Source: an uncultured Maribacter sp.
GTDB lineage: Bacteria > Bacteroidota > Bacteroidia > Flavobacteriales > Flavobacteriaceae
Direction: 5' to 3'
DNA length: 64,000 nt
Assembly: GCF_947496775.1 (NCBI RefSeq)
Contig: NZ_CANMDU010000001.1
Coordinates: 310,001 to 374,000 of the forward strand
Positions 58,101 through 64,000 of the stretch are shown in pieces. Under the pieces are notes generated by a model that was given only the letters and a program-made list of their open reading frames with translations, did no database searches and was not told the DNA's origin. The position numbers and the translations under genes are program-made. Within the stretch, counting starts at the first letter, position 1, and each line of letters opens with the position of its first letter.

Positions 58101-58169
58101 ACTATACAAAGTATGTATGCTCCAGAATTCAGTAGTCATAGTAAAGGTGTAAGAGTAAAAGTTGAATAA
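52110..58169 (+). CDS. Bacterial alpha-2-macroglobulin family protein with thioester motif
   Basis: Giant secreted or periplasmic protein thought to trap proteases that enter the envelope. From ATG 52110 it has 2019 residues (the TTG seven codons earlier is unlikely). A signal peptide (MKNTIAILTIILFAQMTQAQ, no lipobox) precedes a helical N-terminal part (about 20-390), macroglobulin domains with FTDRSIYRPGQPLYFKGIAI near residue 590 and SVEEYKRPKFET, a low-complexity region (about 1170-1240), then FFFPHLNTDKEGNVTFSFVTPEALTKWKL. The thioester motif CNEQ sits at residues 1474-1477 in YPYECNEQTFSRYY, followed by an alpha-toroid and C-terminal domain. The intact CxEQ predicts a reactive thioester. 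The usual partner pbpC (penicillin-binding protein 1C) is not adjacent. Confidence 0.93.
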   Translation: MKNTIAILTIILFAQMTQAQKQSHSFEVLWEKVEQLEKEELTKSALNVVATISKKAGKENNTSQKLKALLYTSKYSMTLEEDAQLKIISNFNTEITKATFPTKNVLESYLANLYWQYFQQNRYQFYNRTHTETKVNSKDFRTWDLTTLFHEINLHFSNSLKNPKGLQQTPISEFSAILHQQENSKIYRPTLFDILAHTALDFYKTNENNITRPANKFEIKKDIYLCDASMYISEKIKTEDSTSLEAKALIIYQQLLSFHLNDKNLDALVLVDIDRLNYIHNNSVSKDKDATYLHTLLNNAETYKKDKASALYAYEIASLYQRWGNSYNPTSENNNQWKLKEAHTLCQETIHRFPKSYGAEKCKALKANILDKSIHITTEEYIPINTPAKILVRYKNHENLALSAVKITKTQLKKLNETYPEKKQLAFIQSLKVHQQWNTVLKNESDYQTHSSEILIPKLENGHYLIVVKSKDDGRSFAFSPLQITNLALIETRTPEAYKYQIIDRTNGEPKDDVTLKFSYRVNYDGPKITKTLKTDTNGFVKIPLSTQRWSDVNIEAKNKGDKAFFGEFYINRKYDRNSPTITNSCFLFTDRSIYRPGQPLYFKGIAISKEKKTSTLLKNTDVIVTLRDANYQEIKKLNYKTNDFGSFSGEFVLPSSGLTGNFSIYVNSSKINLNGYTNFSVEEYKRPKFETSFIPISETYKINDSIKTTGKAIAYAGSNITNAKVSYRVKRVVYFPRWYYWHYRSYNNIEPQEIAHGETTTNDNGLYEITFKAIPDNSLNKEDLPTFSYEVTADVTDINGETHSTSTIIQVGYHSLTANINVANLLDKENKENSIHIYTQNLNGSFVPAKGNIKIFKLKAPNYVLRQRPWTAPDYNTWNKEEFKNLFPHESYTNEHSVDTWEKGEMVWENNFNTEETTELKLKTIRKWESGKYIIELETKDKFGNLVKDVARTTLFSAKDKKLADNQLFHIQADKSSYSIGDNIKLTLFSNVENIAITLFVEKNKQITSTQIIHPKGTSKTITIPVEKNDLGGFSISYSFAAYNSFSNNSLTISVPYPKKDLEIETLTFRDKLQPGTEETWSFKVKGAKGEKVSAELLASMYDASLDSFRGHNWSFYANSLPYYYSQCSINGYASFNTNYFTAYNLFNNGYSYPRRYYDTFQWFGLQFGYANYGRSRGKLRKSSAPMAAMEIMEDSAEAEMDMTAPEGAPKAEKKLAKTGNATKNKESTETNSKKEEIVVIRKNLQETAFFFPHLNTDKEGNVTFSFVTPEALTKWKLQLVAHSKTLESATATMHTVTQKELMVTPNTPRFLREGDAVIISSKIANLTSKKLTGSSVLKLTDVVTGEIISKKLIASKSKQTFTVDSLNNTQVSWKLQIPEGLQGIQYTIIAKAGDFSDGEQNALPVLSNRMLVTETLPMWVRSNATKNFSLDKLRDNTSTTLKHHKLTLEITSNPAWYAVQALPYLMEYPYECNEQTFSRYYANTLASHIANSNPRIQEVFKQWATSTNATTTLVSTLEKNQELKSLLIQETPWLRDAQSETEQKKRIALLFNLNKMLNEQASALIKLQQNQMSSGAWSWFKGGRENRFITQHIISGLGHLKQLNVTDNKKEVHTMLKKAIGYLDKEFVKEYEYMKKHSSNLKNNHLSSTQIHYLYMRSFFTEYKTSKKVTEITKYYLGQTKKYWKANSLYRKGMLALISHRAKDATTASKILRSLKENSITSEELGMYWKENTNSWYWYQAPIETQALLIEAFSEIENNTNTIDNLKIWLLKNKQTNQWKTTKATTEAVYALLLQGSDWLSVSETVDVLIGGNKIAPEKLKNVKTEAGTGYYKTTWNTNEIDTSLGKVSISKKGKGIAWGALYWQYFEDLDKITSAETPLQLKKKLFLKKNTDTGEQLSEINSKSTVKVGDLVRIRIELKVDRTMQYIHMKDMRAAGFEPINVFSQHKWQDGLGYYESTKDASTNFFFDYLPKGIYIFEYDLRVNNAGDFSNGITTIQSMYAPEFSSHSKGVRVKVE

Positions 58170-58292
58170 CAAATATATACTAACTAAGCCAAAGGGTAGT
58201 TTTACGTAAAATATGCACGCACTAACTAAGTATAGGTTTAATAAATAGGGAAAAGATTATAGCTTAGGTATATAATCTAAAACCAAAATAGT

Positions 58293-59006
58293 ATGAAAAA
58301 TGACAAAACCATTAGCATTAAAAAACCATGTTCCGAAAATTTTAATACCTTTAGTAAAACAGAATTAGGCGGGTATTGTAATTCCTGTGAGAAAGAAGTT
58401 ATCGATTTTACAACCATGACTATATCTGAAATAAACAACTATTTTCTAGTTCCCAGAATAAATACTTGTGGGAGATTTAAAAACTCTCAATTACAAACTA
58501 TTAAACGCAATACTATGACTAACTACATATCTAAAGGGCTTGCGACCATGAGTTTTTCTTTACTTGCATTGTGTTCCGTTTCTAATGCCCAAGAAACTAC
58601 CAGTATAGACCCCCCTATTAAAACAGAAATTTCTAGTATTACAATGGGTGATATCTCTAGTATACATTCTGCATCATATACTATAAAAGGAACTGTACTC
58701 GATGAAGAGAATATTCCTTTACCGGGTGTAAATGTTGTATTGAAAGGTACCCAAATAGGAACAGTAACAGATTTAGATGGCAATTTTGAGTTTCCCTCGA
58801 AATTAGAAATAAACGATGTATTGCTTTTTAGTTATATAGGGTATGACACTAAAGAATATAAGGTAAAGAAAAGTGATTCCGAGACTATCTCTGTAACCAT
58901 TAATTTTACTAATGTGGATGTAGAACTCATGGGGGCAATTGAAGTTGGAGGCGTATATAAAACTAAGAAAAACATCTTTCAGAAATTTATTGGCTTATTT
59001 AAATAA
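58293..59006 (+). CDS. Membrane protein with four-cysteine N-terminus and CarboxypepD-reg-like domain
   Basis: 237 residues in three parts. The N-terminus (about 1-65) has four cysteines, KPCSENF (C13), GGYCNSCEKEVIDFT (C29, C32) and NTCGRF (C59), a spacing that suggests a small zinc or redox site; related N-termini occur in other Bacteroidetes proteins. One hydrophobic segment follows (about 81-98). An external CarboxypepD-reg-like beta domain comes next (about 129-200: IKGTVLDEENIPLPGVNVVLKGTQIGTVTDLDGNFEF), then a basic tail (KTKKNIFQKFIGLFK). It overlaps the next gene by one base, so the two are translationally coupled. Function unknown. Confidence 0.8.
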   Translation: MKNDKTISIKKPCSENFNTFSKTELGGYCNSCEKEVIDFTTMTISEINNYFLVPRINTCGRFKNSQLQTIKRNTMTNYISKGLATMSFSLLALCSVSNAQETTSIDPPIKTEISSITMGDISSIHSASYTIKGTVLDEENIPLPGVNVVLKGTQIGTVTDLDGNFEFPSKLEINDVLLFSYIGYDTKEYKVKKSDSETISVTINFTNVDVELMGAIEVGGVYKTKKNIFQKFIGLFK

Positions 59007-60016
59007 TGAAAAGCCTTACCTTATTTTTTATTTTCACCTTTATAGTTTCTTTTGGCCAACAAAGCGATTTTAAAAATATTAGCTTCAAAAAAGCAGATAG
59101 TATTGCCCATAGCTATAAAGGTGAAAGCTTAGATAACCTTCCACTATTAACTCAAAAATTAAGTGTTAATTTAAAGACCAATGTAGAAAAATTTAGAGCT
59201 ATTTACACTTGGGTATGTACCAATATTGAAAACGATTATAGCTCTTATTTAAAAACTAGAAAAAAACGCAAAAAACTGTATAAAAACAGAGAAGCTTTAT
59301 TACAATGGAATTCTAGTTTTACACCAAAAGTGTTTAAAAATTTACAAGAGCAAAAGAAAACTGCTTGTACAGGTTATGCCTATTTAATAAGAGAGCTTAC
59401 TGTTTTAGCCGGTATAGAATGTAAAATAATTAACGGTTTTGGACGTACTGCTGCCTTAAACTTGCAAAAGGGTAGTCTTCCTAATCATTCATGGAATGCC
59501 ATAAAATTAAATGGAAAGTGGTATTTAAGTGACGCTACGTGGTCCGCAGGAAAAGTAATGATTGAGGATAACTATCCTAAATTTATACCCGAATATTTCG
59601 ATGGTTACTTTTTAGCAAATCCTGCTTTATTTATAAAAAATCATTACCCATTAGATTTGGAATGGACTCTATTAGATAATACACCTACTTTTTCTCAGTT
59701 CATAAATGGCCCCATACTTTATAAGGAAGCTTTTACTTATAGTGTAATTCCTGTATTCCCTAAAAAAATGCATTTGGTAACAAAAAAAAATACCCTTATT
59801 AAGTTCACTTTATCTAAATCATCTGCATTTACAAGCGAAGAAATAGCCTTGGTTTTGGTTAAGGGAGATTTTACTAAAACCGTAACTCCTAATATTACAA
59901 TAAATGAAAACATATGCCAACTGCAATATATATTTAATAGAACAGGAAGTTATGATGTACATATTAAAATAGAAGAATCTATTATTGCTACATACACCGT
60001 TAAAATAACTAAATAG
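59006..60016 (+). CDS. Secreted transglutaminase-like protein
   Basis: 336-residue exported protein with a papain-like transglutaminase core. Signal peptide MKSLTLFFIFTFIVSFGQ; then KFRAIYTWVCTNIENDYS, and the catalytic triad as Cys121 in KTACTGYAYLIREL, His161 in LPNHSWNAIKLNGKWYLSDATW and Asp176 in the same stretch. All three residues are present, so it is probably active as a protease, amidase or cross-linker. The last ~110 residues look like a beta domain. Its ATG uses the last base of the upstream stop (TAATG). Position behind the alpha-2-macroglobulin suggests an envelope role, but that link is inference. Confidence 0.85.
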   Translation: MKSLTLFFIFTFIVSFGQQSDFKNISFKKADSIAHSYKGESLDNLPLLTQKLSVNLKTNVEKFRAIYTWVCTNIENDYSSYLKTRKKRKKLYKNREALLQWNSSFTPKVFKNLQEQKKTACTGYAYLIRELTVLAGIECKIINGFGRTAALNLQKGSLPNHSWNAIKLNGKWYLSDATWSAGKVMIEDNYPKFIPEYFDGYFLANPALFIKNHYPLDLEWTLLDNTPTFSQFINGPILYKEAFTYSVIPVFPKKMHLVTKKNTLIKFTLSKSSAFTSEEIALVLVKGDFTKTVTPNITINENICQLQYIFNRTGSYDVHIKIEESIIATYTVKITK

Positions 60017-60090
60017 CCAAAAACAATACGCACGCGAAATAGAAGAAAAATATTACGTAAATTTAAGACATAACAACAAAACCATGTATT

Positions 60091-60465
60091 ATGAATTCAA
60101 AAGTATTTCTAGTATTGCGCATTCTTTTCGGACTTTTTCTTTTATTCTTTGGCCTCAACAAATTTTTCGATTTTATAGTATTTGTACCAGAAACAGAAAA
60201 TGCAGTGAATTATTTAGAAGCATTGGAAGTTACCAAAACCATGCACATGGTAGCTATTCTTGAGATTATTGCAGGTCTTTCTTTACTTGTAAATAAATTT
60301 GGTGCTTTACTTATGGTTATCTTAATGAGTATCTCTATAAACGCTGTTTTATACCATACTACATTAGAACCATCCACTATAACAGGTTCATTAATATTAA
60401 TTATATTTAATATAATAATGCTTTATGGATACAAGAACCAATATAAAAATATATTAAGAGCTTAG
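60091..60465 (+). CDS. DoxX-like small integral membrane protein
   Basis: 124-residue protein with four hydrophobic helices (FLVLRILFGLFLLFFGLNKFF, MVAILEIIAGLSLLVNKFGA, LLMVILMSISINAVLYH, GSLILIIFNIIMLYGY). The RILFGLFLLFFGLNKFFDF start and the second-helix pattern fit the DoxX-like family. Its role is unknown; some relatives work in redox or sulfur metabolism. A terminator follows at 60483. Confidence 0.8.
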   Translation: MNSKVFLVLRILFGLFLLFFGLNKFFDFIVFVPETENAVNYLEALEVTKTMHMVAILEIIAGLSLLVNKFGALLMVILMSISINAVLYHTTLEPSTITGSLILIIFNIIMLYGYKNQYKNILRA

Positions 60466-60482
60466 AATTTGTTTTAAATATT

Positions 60483-60519
60483 CAAAACACCTAGTTTTCT
60501 AAACAAACAGGTGTTTTTT
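60483..60519 (+). terminator. Terminator after the DoxX-like gene
   Basis: AAAACACCT pairs with AGGTGTTTT around a 16-base A/T-rich loop, followed by TT. It is about 20 nt downstream of the stop. Confidence 0.65.
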
Positions 60520-60590
60520 CGTATACCTTATTTACAACAAATGGGGCAACTTATATTAAAATTGTTAATGCTAAAGAATCATATAGTAAA

Positions 60591-61391
60591 TTGAAAGCTT
60601 TATTAAAAAATATATCTAAACTTCTATTATTTATTTTTTTGACAGCATTCACTCAAATCGGTGGTATTGTTTATTTGGTAAGTTTAGTTATTTCGAAAAA
60701 ATGGGACAAAAACTTAAAGTTTAAAACTTCTATTGTTTTCTTAGTATTATATATATTTTCAACACTGTTAATTACGCCATTAATTGCACCTATTTTTGGT
60801 CGTGAAAAAGTAATACATTCCGATAAAATACAACCAACTAACTACTGGACTGTTTTTCTAAACAGAAATTATGTACAACCTGAACTAAACGAGTTATTAC
60901 AACAAACAGAGAAAAGACTTCGCCGAACAAAAATTGAAATTCATTATTTAGACGCAAATTTTCCTTTCATTAATAAATTTCCTCTACTTCCTCATTTAAG
61001 TCATAATGACGGAAAAAAAATTGACCTAAGTTTAATTTACGAAACAGAAATGGGTCAAATAACGAATAAACAAAAATCTATAAGTGGATATGGTCTTTTT
61101 GAAAATCCTACAGAATCTGAATTTAGCCAAGTTAAGAAGTGTTTAACAAACGGATATTTTCAATATGACTTCCCCAAATATCTAACACTAGGGCTAATTA
61201 ACAAAGAACTAGTTTTTTCAAAAGAAGGAACAAAAATCCTGATTGAAAATTTGTTAAAAAATCAAAAATTAGGAAAACTTTTTATTGAACCACATTTAAA
61301 AGTTAGGATGAATTTAAAAAATGATAGAATAAGATATCATGGATGTAGAGCTGTTAGACATGATGATCATATTCACATTCAACTAAAATAA
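60591..61391 (+). CDS. Membrane-anchored LAS/M74-type peptidase-like protein (MepA-like)
   Basis: 266 residues from a TTG start; no ATG is available in frame in the N-terminal part. Two hydrophobic helices (LLLFIFLTAFTQIGGIVYLVSLV, SIVFLVLYIFSTLLITPLIAPIF) anchor a soluble domain. That domain carries LSHNDGKKIDLSL (His138, Asp145), matching the H-x6-D metal motif of LAS peptidases, and the C-terminal HGCRAVRHDDHIHIQLK (His257, His260, His262), matching the HxH motif of penicillin-insensitive murein endopeptidases. This points to a zinc-dependent peptidoglycan hydrolase acting in the periplasm. In-frame codons continue open upstream to the terminator, so the true start is uncertain. Confidence 0.7.
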   Translation: MKALLKNISKLLLFIFLTAFTQIGGIVYLVSLVISKKWDKNLKFKTSIVFLVLYIFSTLLITPLIAPIFGREKVIHSDKIQPTNYWTVFLNRNYVQPELNELLQQTEKRLRRTKIEIHYLDANFPFINKFPLLPHLSHNDGKKIDLSLIYETEMGQITNKQKSISGYGLFENPTESEFSQVKKCLTNGYFQYDFPKYLTLGLINKELVFSKEGTKILIENLLKNQKLGKLFIEPHLKVRMNLKNDRIRYHGCRAVRHDDHIHIQLK

Positions 61392-61472
61392 AAATCACTC
61401 TACTTTTCTATTTTAAAAATCTTATTGCGCATCTTAAACCAAAAGGTTATTGCATATTTGCAGAACTATAAT

Positions 61473-62711
61473 ATGGTTTTAAAAAAAAATCTTTTGATAG
61501 AATTACCAAACAAAACAACATCCAAAATCGCAATTAAGCTAAAGCCTAGTGCGGAGCTATTGGTGAAAAAAGGACATCCATGGGTTTTTGAAAATAGTAT
61601 CATTAAACAAAATAAAGAAGGAAAATCAGGTGATTTAGCAATAATTTTCGATAGTAGAAAAAACAAATTTTTGGCCTGTGGTTTTTACGACCCAAATTCC
61701 CCCATTCGAATTAAAATAGTAGAAGCTAATAAACCTGTAACTGTAAATATGGAATGGTTTACGCATAAAATTAGAGAGGCGCATCAAAAAAGAATTCCAT
61801 TATTACAAACTAACACTAACAGTTATAGATTAATTTATGGTGAAAATGACGGGCTACCTTCATTGGTTGCAGATGTATATGACAACGTGTTGGTTGTAAA
61901 ACTATATGCTTCTTTCTGGTTTTATTATTTAAAAGATGTATTACCAACACTTATAGAAATTAGTAAAGCCAAAACTACAATTCTAAGACTTAGCAGAAAT
62001 ACCCAAAAAGAAGGAAATGAATTTAACTTTTCTGATGGGCAAATACTAGATGGAAATCTAAAAAATGAAGTTGTTATTTTCAAAGAACATGGTATTTATT
62101 TTTCTGCCAATGTTATTCATGGGCATAAGACAGGTTATTTCTTAGACCATAGGGCTAACAGAAAAAAAGTTGGTATCATGGCAAAAGGCAAAACTGTTTT
62201 AGATGTTTTCTCTTATGCAGGAGGCTTCTCTATACACGCCCTGGCTGGTGGAGCCAAAGAAGTTACTAGTCTAGATATTAGCAAACCCGCTTTAGAAATA
62301 GCTAAGCAAAATGCCAAACTAAACCCTTATATTGGGGAACATAAAACTATTGCAGGCGATGCTTTTGACGAATTAAACAAACTAGCAGAAGCAAATACGA
62401 AATATGATATTGTCGTTATAGACCCACCATCTTTTGCCAAAAGTGCTTCCGAAATAGATAGAGCTTTAGCTTCTTACAAAAAGTTAACTACGCTTGGTGT
62501 AAAACTAGTTCAAAATAAAGGAACTTTAGTTTTAGCTTCATGTAGTTCTAGAGTAACCCCTGAACTATTTTTTAATTTGATAGAAGAAACTCTTCATAAA
62601 AATAGGGTAGATTATACCATCAAAGCGAAAACACTACACGATATAGATCATCCGATAGGGTTTAAAGAAGGAGCCTATTTAAAATGTATGTATGTCCAAA
62701 TTAAACTCTAA
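61473..62711 (+). CDS. Class I SAM-dependent rRNA methyltransferase, RlmI-like
   Basis: 23S rRNA cytosine-5 methyltransferase family (RlmI/RlmK-like), 412 residues from ATG 61473. An N-terminal PUA-type domain (AIKLKPSAELLVKKGHPWVFENSII...FDSRKNKFLACGFYDPNSPIRIKIV) and a central EEHEE-like region (YRLIYGENDGLPSLVADVYDN) lead to a Rossmann methyltransferase domain with motif I VLDVFSYAGGFSIHALAGGAKEVTSLDIS and IVVIDPPSFAKS. KGTLVLASCSSRV contains the catalytic cysteine region. Starting at the TTG at 61425 adds 16 residues without family character. Confidence 0.9.
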   Translation: MVLKKNLLIELPNKTTSKIAIKLKPSAELLVKKGHPWVFENSIIKQNKEGKSGDLAIIFDSRKNKFLACGFYDPNSPIRIKIVEANKPVTVNMEWFTHKIREAHQKRIPLLQTNTNSYRLIYGENDGLPSLVADVYDNVLVVKLYASFWFYYLKDVLPTLIEISKAKTTILRLSRNTQKEGNEFNFSDGQILDGNLKNEVVIFKEHGIYFSANVIHGHKTGYFLDHRANRKKVGIMAKGKTVLDVFSYAGGFSIHALAGGAKEVTSLDISKPALEIAKQNAKLNPYIGEHKTIAGDAFDELNKLAEANTKYDIVVIDPPSFAKSASEIDRALASYKKLTTLGVKLVQNKGTLVLASCSSRVTPELFFNLIEETLHKNRVDYTIKAKTLHDIDHPIGFKEGAYLKCMYVQIKL

Positions 62712-62734
62712 AAAATAGGCTATTAAAGTTAATC

Positions 62735-63265
62735 TTATTTTCTCTTCCCTTTTGGTGGATACTTATTAAGCACTTTATTCACAATAGTTTGTATGTGCAT
62801 TTCTCTTTGTGCTGGAGTTTGGTTTTCCCTATACGTATCAATACTAACAGCTTCCCAAAAAAGAACATCCTTTTTATAATCAACAAAGTTAAAAATAATT
62901 TCTCTCCTATTCTTTGTTTTACCTATAGGTATACCGACCGAAATACCTCCGCCAACAGAGTTTCCTGTGCCCCCTACCCCCAAACCAGCAGTATTATTAT
63001 GGACCGCATGGTACAAATCGCTCTCTATGTTTATATAAAAATCTGGCTCTTCAGAAAATAACATTCCTTTACTTTGCAAAACTATATCTAAGGACTTTAA
63101 TAATCTTTTAGTATCCAATTCCCCTAGTCCTGTATTTAAATCAGAAAAGTAATTATAGGTAGTGTAACTCGTAAAATCTACGGCTTTCTCATAGTCATAA
63201 TGTACCCGAACGGAGCTACAAGAATATAAAACAATAACAAACAGTAAAGAAACTAACCTCTTCAT
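62735..63265 (-). CDS. DUF4136 lipoprotein
   Basis: 176-residue predicted lipoprotein (MKRLVSLLFVIVLYSCSS, lipobox LYSC) of the DUF4136 family. The body has the family pattern of FTSYTTYNYF at the start of the domain and FWEAVSIDTY near its end, with a glycine-rich stretch (GLGVGGTGNSVGGGISVGIPIG) between. An ATG three codons upstream (63274) is possible: a TACATTTA box at 63281-63288 ends 6 nt before it. It is convergent with the RlmI-like gene. Function unknown, probably outer membrane. Confidence 0.85.
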   Translation of the reverse strand: MKRLVSLLFVIVLYSCSSVRVHYDYEKAVDFTSYTTYNYFSDLNTGLGELDTKRLLKSLDIVLQSKGMLFSEEPDFYINIESDLYHAVHNNTAGLGVGGTGNSVGGGISVGIPIGKTKNRREIIFNFVDYKKDVLFWEAVSIDTYRENQTPAQREMHIQTIVNKVLNKYPPKGKRK

Positions 63266-63331
63266 AGTAAGCATTTTATATAAATGTAACTAAAAAAGTA
63301 CGTTAAATTAAAGACTAATTGATTTATTCGA

Positions 63332-64000
63332 TTAAACGTTAAGCATATTCCAAAGCTTATCTTTTAGTTCGGTAATCCCTAATTGCGCAACAGAAGAAAT
63401 AAACATATAAGGAGCTCCTTTTAAATCTTTGTCTAATTCTACTCGCATTTCTGCTATTAATTCCTCATCGAGCATATCGCTTTTAGATATAGCAATTAGT
63501 TTTTCCTTATCTAACAATTCTGGATTATACCTGCGTAATTCATCCAATAAAATTTCATATTCCTTACCAATATCTTTGCTATCCGCCGGAATTAAGAACA
63601 ATAACGTAGAATTACGTTCAATATGCCTTAAAAAATAATGTCCTAGACCCCTTCCTTCCGCAGCACCTTCTATAATACCAGGAATATCTGCCATTACAAA
63701 ACTTTGAAAATCGCGGTATTGCACAATCCCTAAATTTGGTTTAAGAGTAGTAAATTCATAGTCCGCAATTTTAGGTTTCGCAGATGTAACGACAGAAAGC
63801 AAAGTAGATTTACCCGCATTCGGAAAACCTACCAAACCTACATCTGCTAATACTTTTAGTTCAAAAATAAAATCTTTTTCCTCTCCTTCTACTCCTGGTT
63901 GTGCATATCGCGGAGTTTGGTTTGTTGAGGATCTAAAGTGCCAATTACCTCGACCTCCCATACCACCTTTTAAGATGATTATTTCTTGTCCGTCTTCGGT
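63332..64000 (-). CDS. obgE: Obg family GTPase, N-terminus beyond window
   Basis: Large-subunit assembly and stress GTPase. The frame is open to the right edge; 222 residues are seen, from the end of the Obg fold ([35 protein letters not shown]) through the G domain: G1 [29 protein letters not shown]3 [26 protein letters not shown]4 ISKSD (in place of NKxD) and G5 SSVAQLGI. The protein ends after the G domain, without the OCT C-terminal domain, which is usual in Bacteroidetes. Confidence 0.95.
   Translation of the reverse strand, partial: TEDGQEIIILKGGMGGRGNWHFRSSTNQTPRYAQPGVEGEEKDFIFELKVLADVGLVGFPNAGKSTLLSVVTSAKPKIADYEFTTLKPNLGIVQYRDFQSFVMADIPGIIEGAAEGRGLGHYFLRHIERNSTLLFLIPADSKDIGKEYEILLDELRRYNPELLDKEKLIAISKSDMLDEELIAEMRVELDKDLKGAPYMFISSVAQLGITELKDKLWNMLNV

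Overview
The window is a chromosomal segment from a member of the Bacteroidetes, almost certainly a (probably marine) Flavobacteriaceae species. The DNA is AT-rich and genes lack Shine-Dalgarno sites. The best promoters match the Bacteroidetes pattern TTTG-N19/20-TAnnTTTG. SusC/SusD, PorP/SprF, type IX secretion type-B sorting domains, DUF5723 and CarboxypepD-reg-like domains are all present. No rRNA, tRNA, CRISPR array, prophage or insertion sequence was seen.

Layout. (1) Bases 1-2841: an RND/MMPL-type exporter, cut by the left edge, and its probable TetR repressor, with three copies of one operator-like palindrome. (2) 2919-9531: mostly separate metabolic genes on the minus strand: an amidinohydrolase (DDAH-like), gltA, a glycogen synthase, eno and carA. 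(3) 9622-27100: the ribosomal protein superoperon on the minus strand. It has a str part (rpsL-rpsG-fusA-rpsJ) closed by a strong terminator, then a fresh promoter and a ~200-nt leader with an attenuator-like hairpin, then S10-spc-alpha genes rplC through rplQ. rpmJ (12658-12774) and rpmD (14846-15025) are short genes inside it. (4) 27488-34684, plus strand: a SusC/SusD pair, a lipoprotein with a YGDGWNG motif and an arylsulfotransferase-like lipoprotein, with no sugar hydrolase. (5) 34909-45487: housekeeping genes (rlmB, rhomboid protease, rarA, radC, mpl, a YjjG-like phosphatase) mixed with surface proteins of unknown role and a polysaccharide-deacetylase-like protein that seems to have lost its catalytic residues. 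(6) 45718-51791: a T9SS/gliding cassette (large adhesin-like protein with type-B sorting domain, PorP/SprF protein, OmpA/PD40 protein). (7) 52110-60465: a 2019-residue thioester-type alpha-2-macroglobulin, a four-cysteine membrane protein, a transglutaminase-like protein and a DoxX-like protein. (8) 60591-64000: a LAS-type murein-endopeptidase-like protein, an RlmI-like methyltransferase, a DUF4136 lipoprotein and the GTPase part of obgE, cut by the right edge.

Most of the window is ordinary core genome. The places that best repay a second look are the S10-operon leader, the SusCD/arylsulfotransferase locus with poly-A gene junctions, the pseudo-deacetylase, the alpha-2-macroglobulin neighbourhood, the TetR operators built into a promoter, and a recurring TAnnTTTA box 4-6 nt before start codons that suggests leaderless mRNAs.
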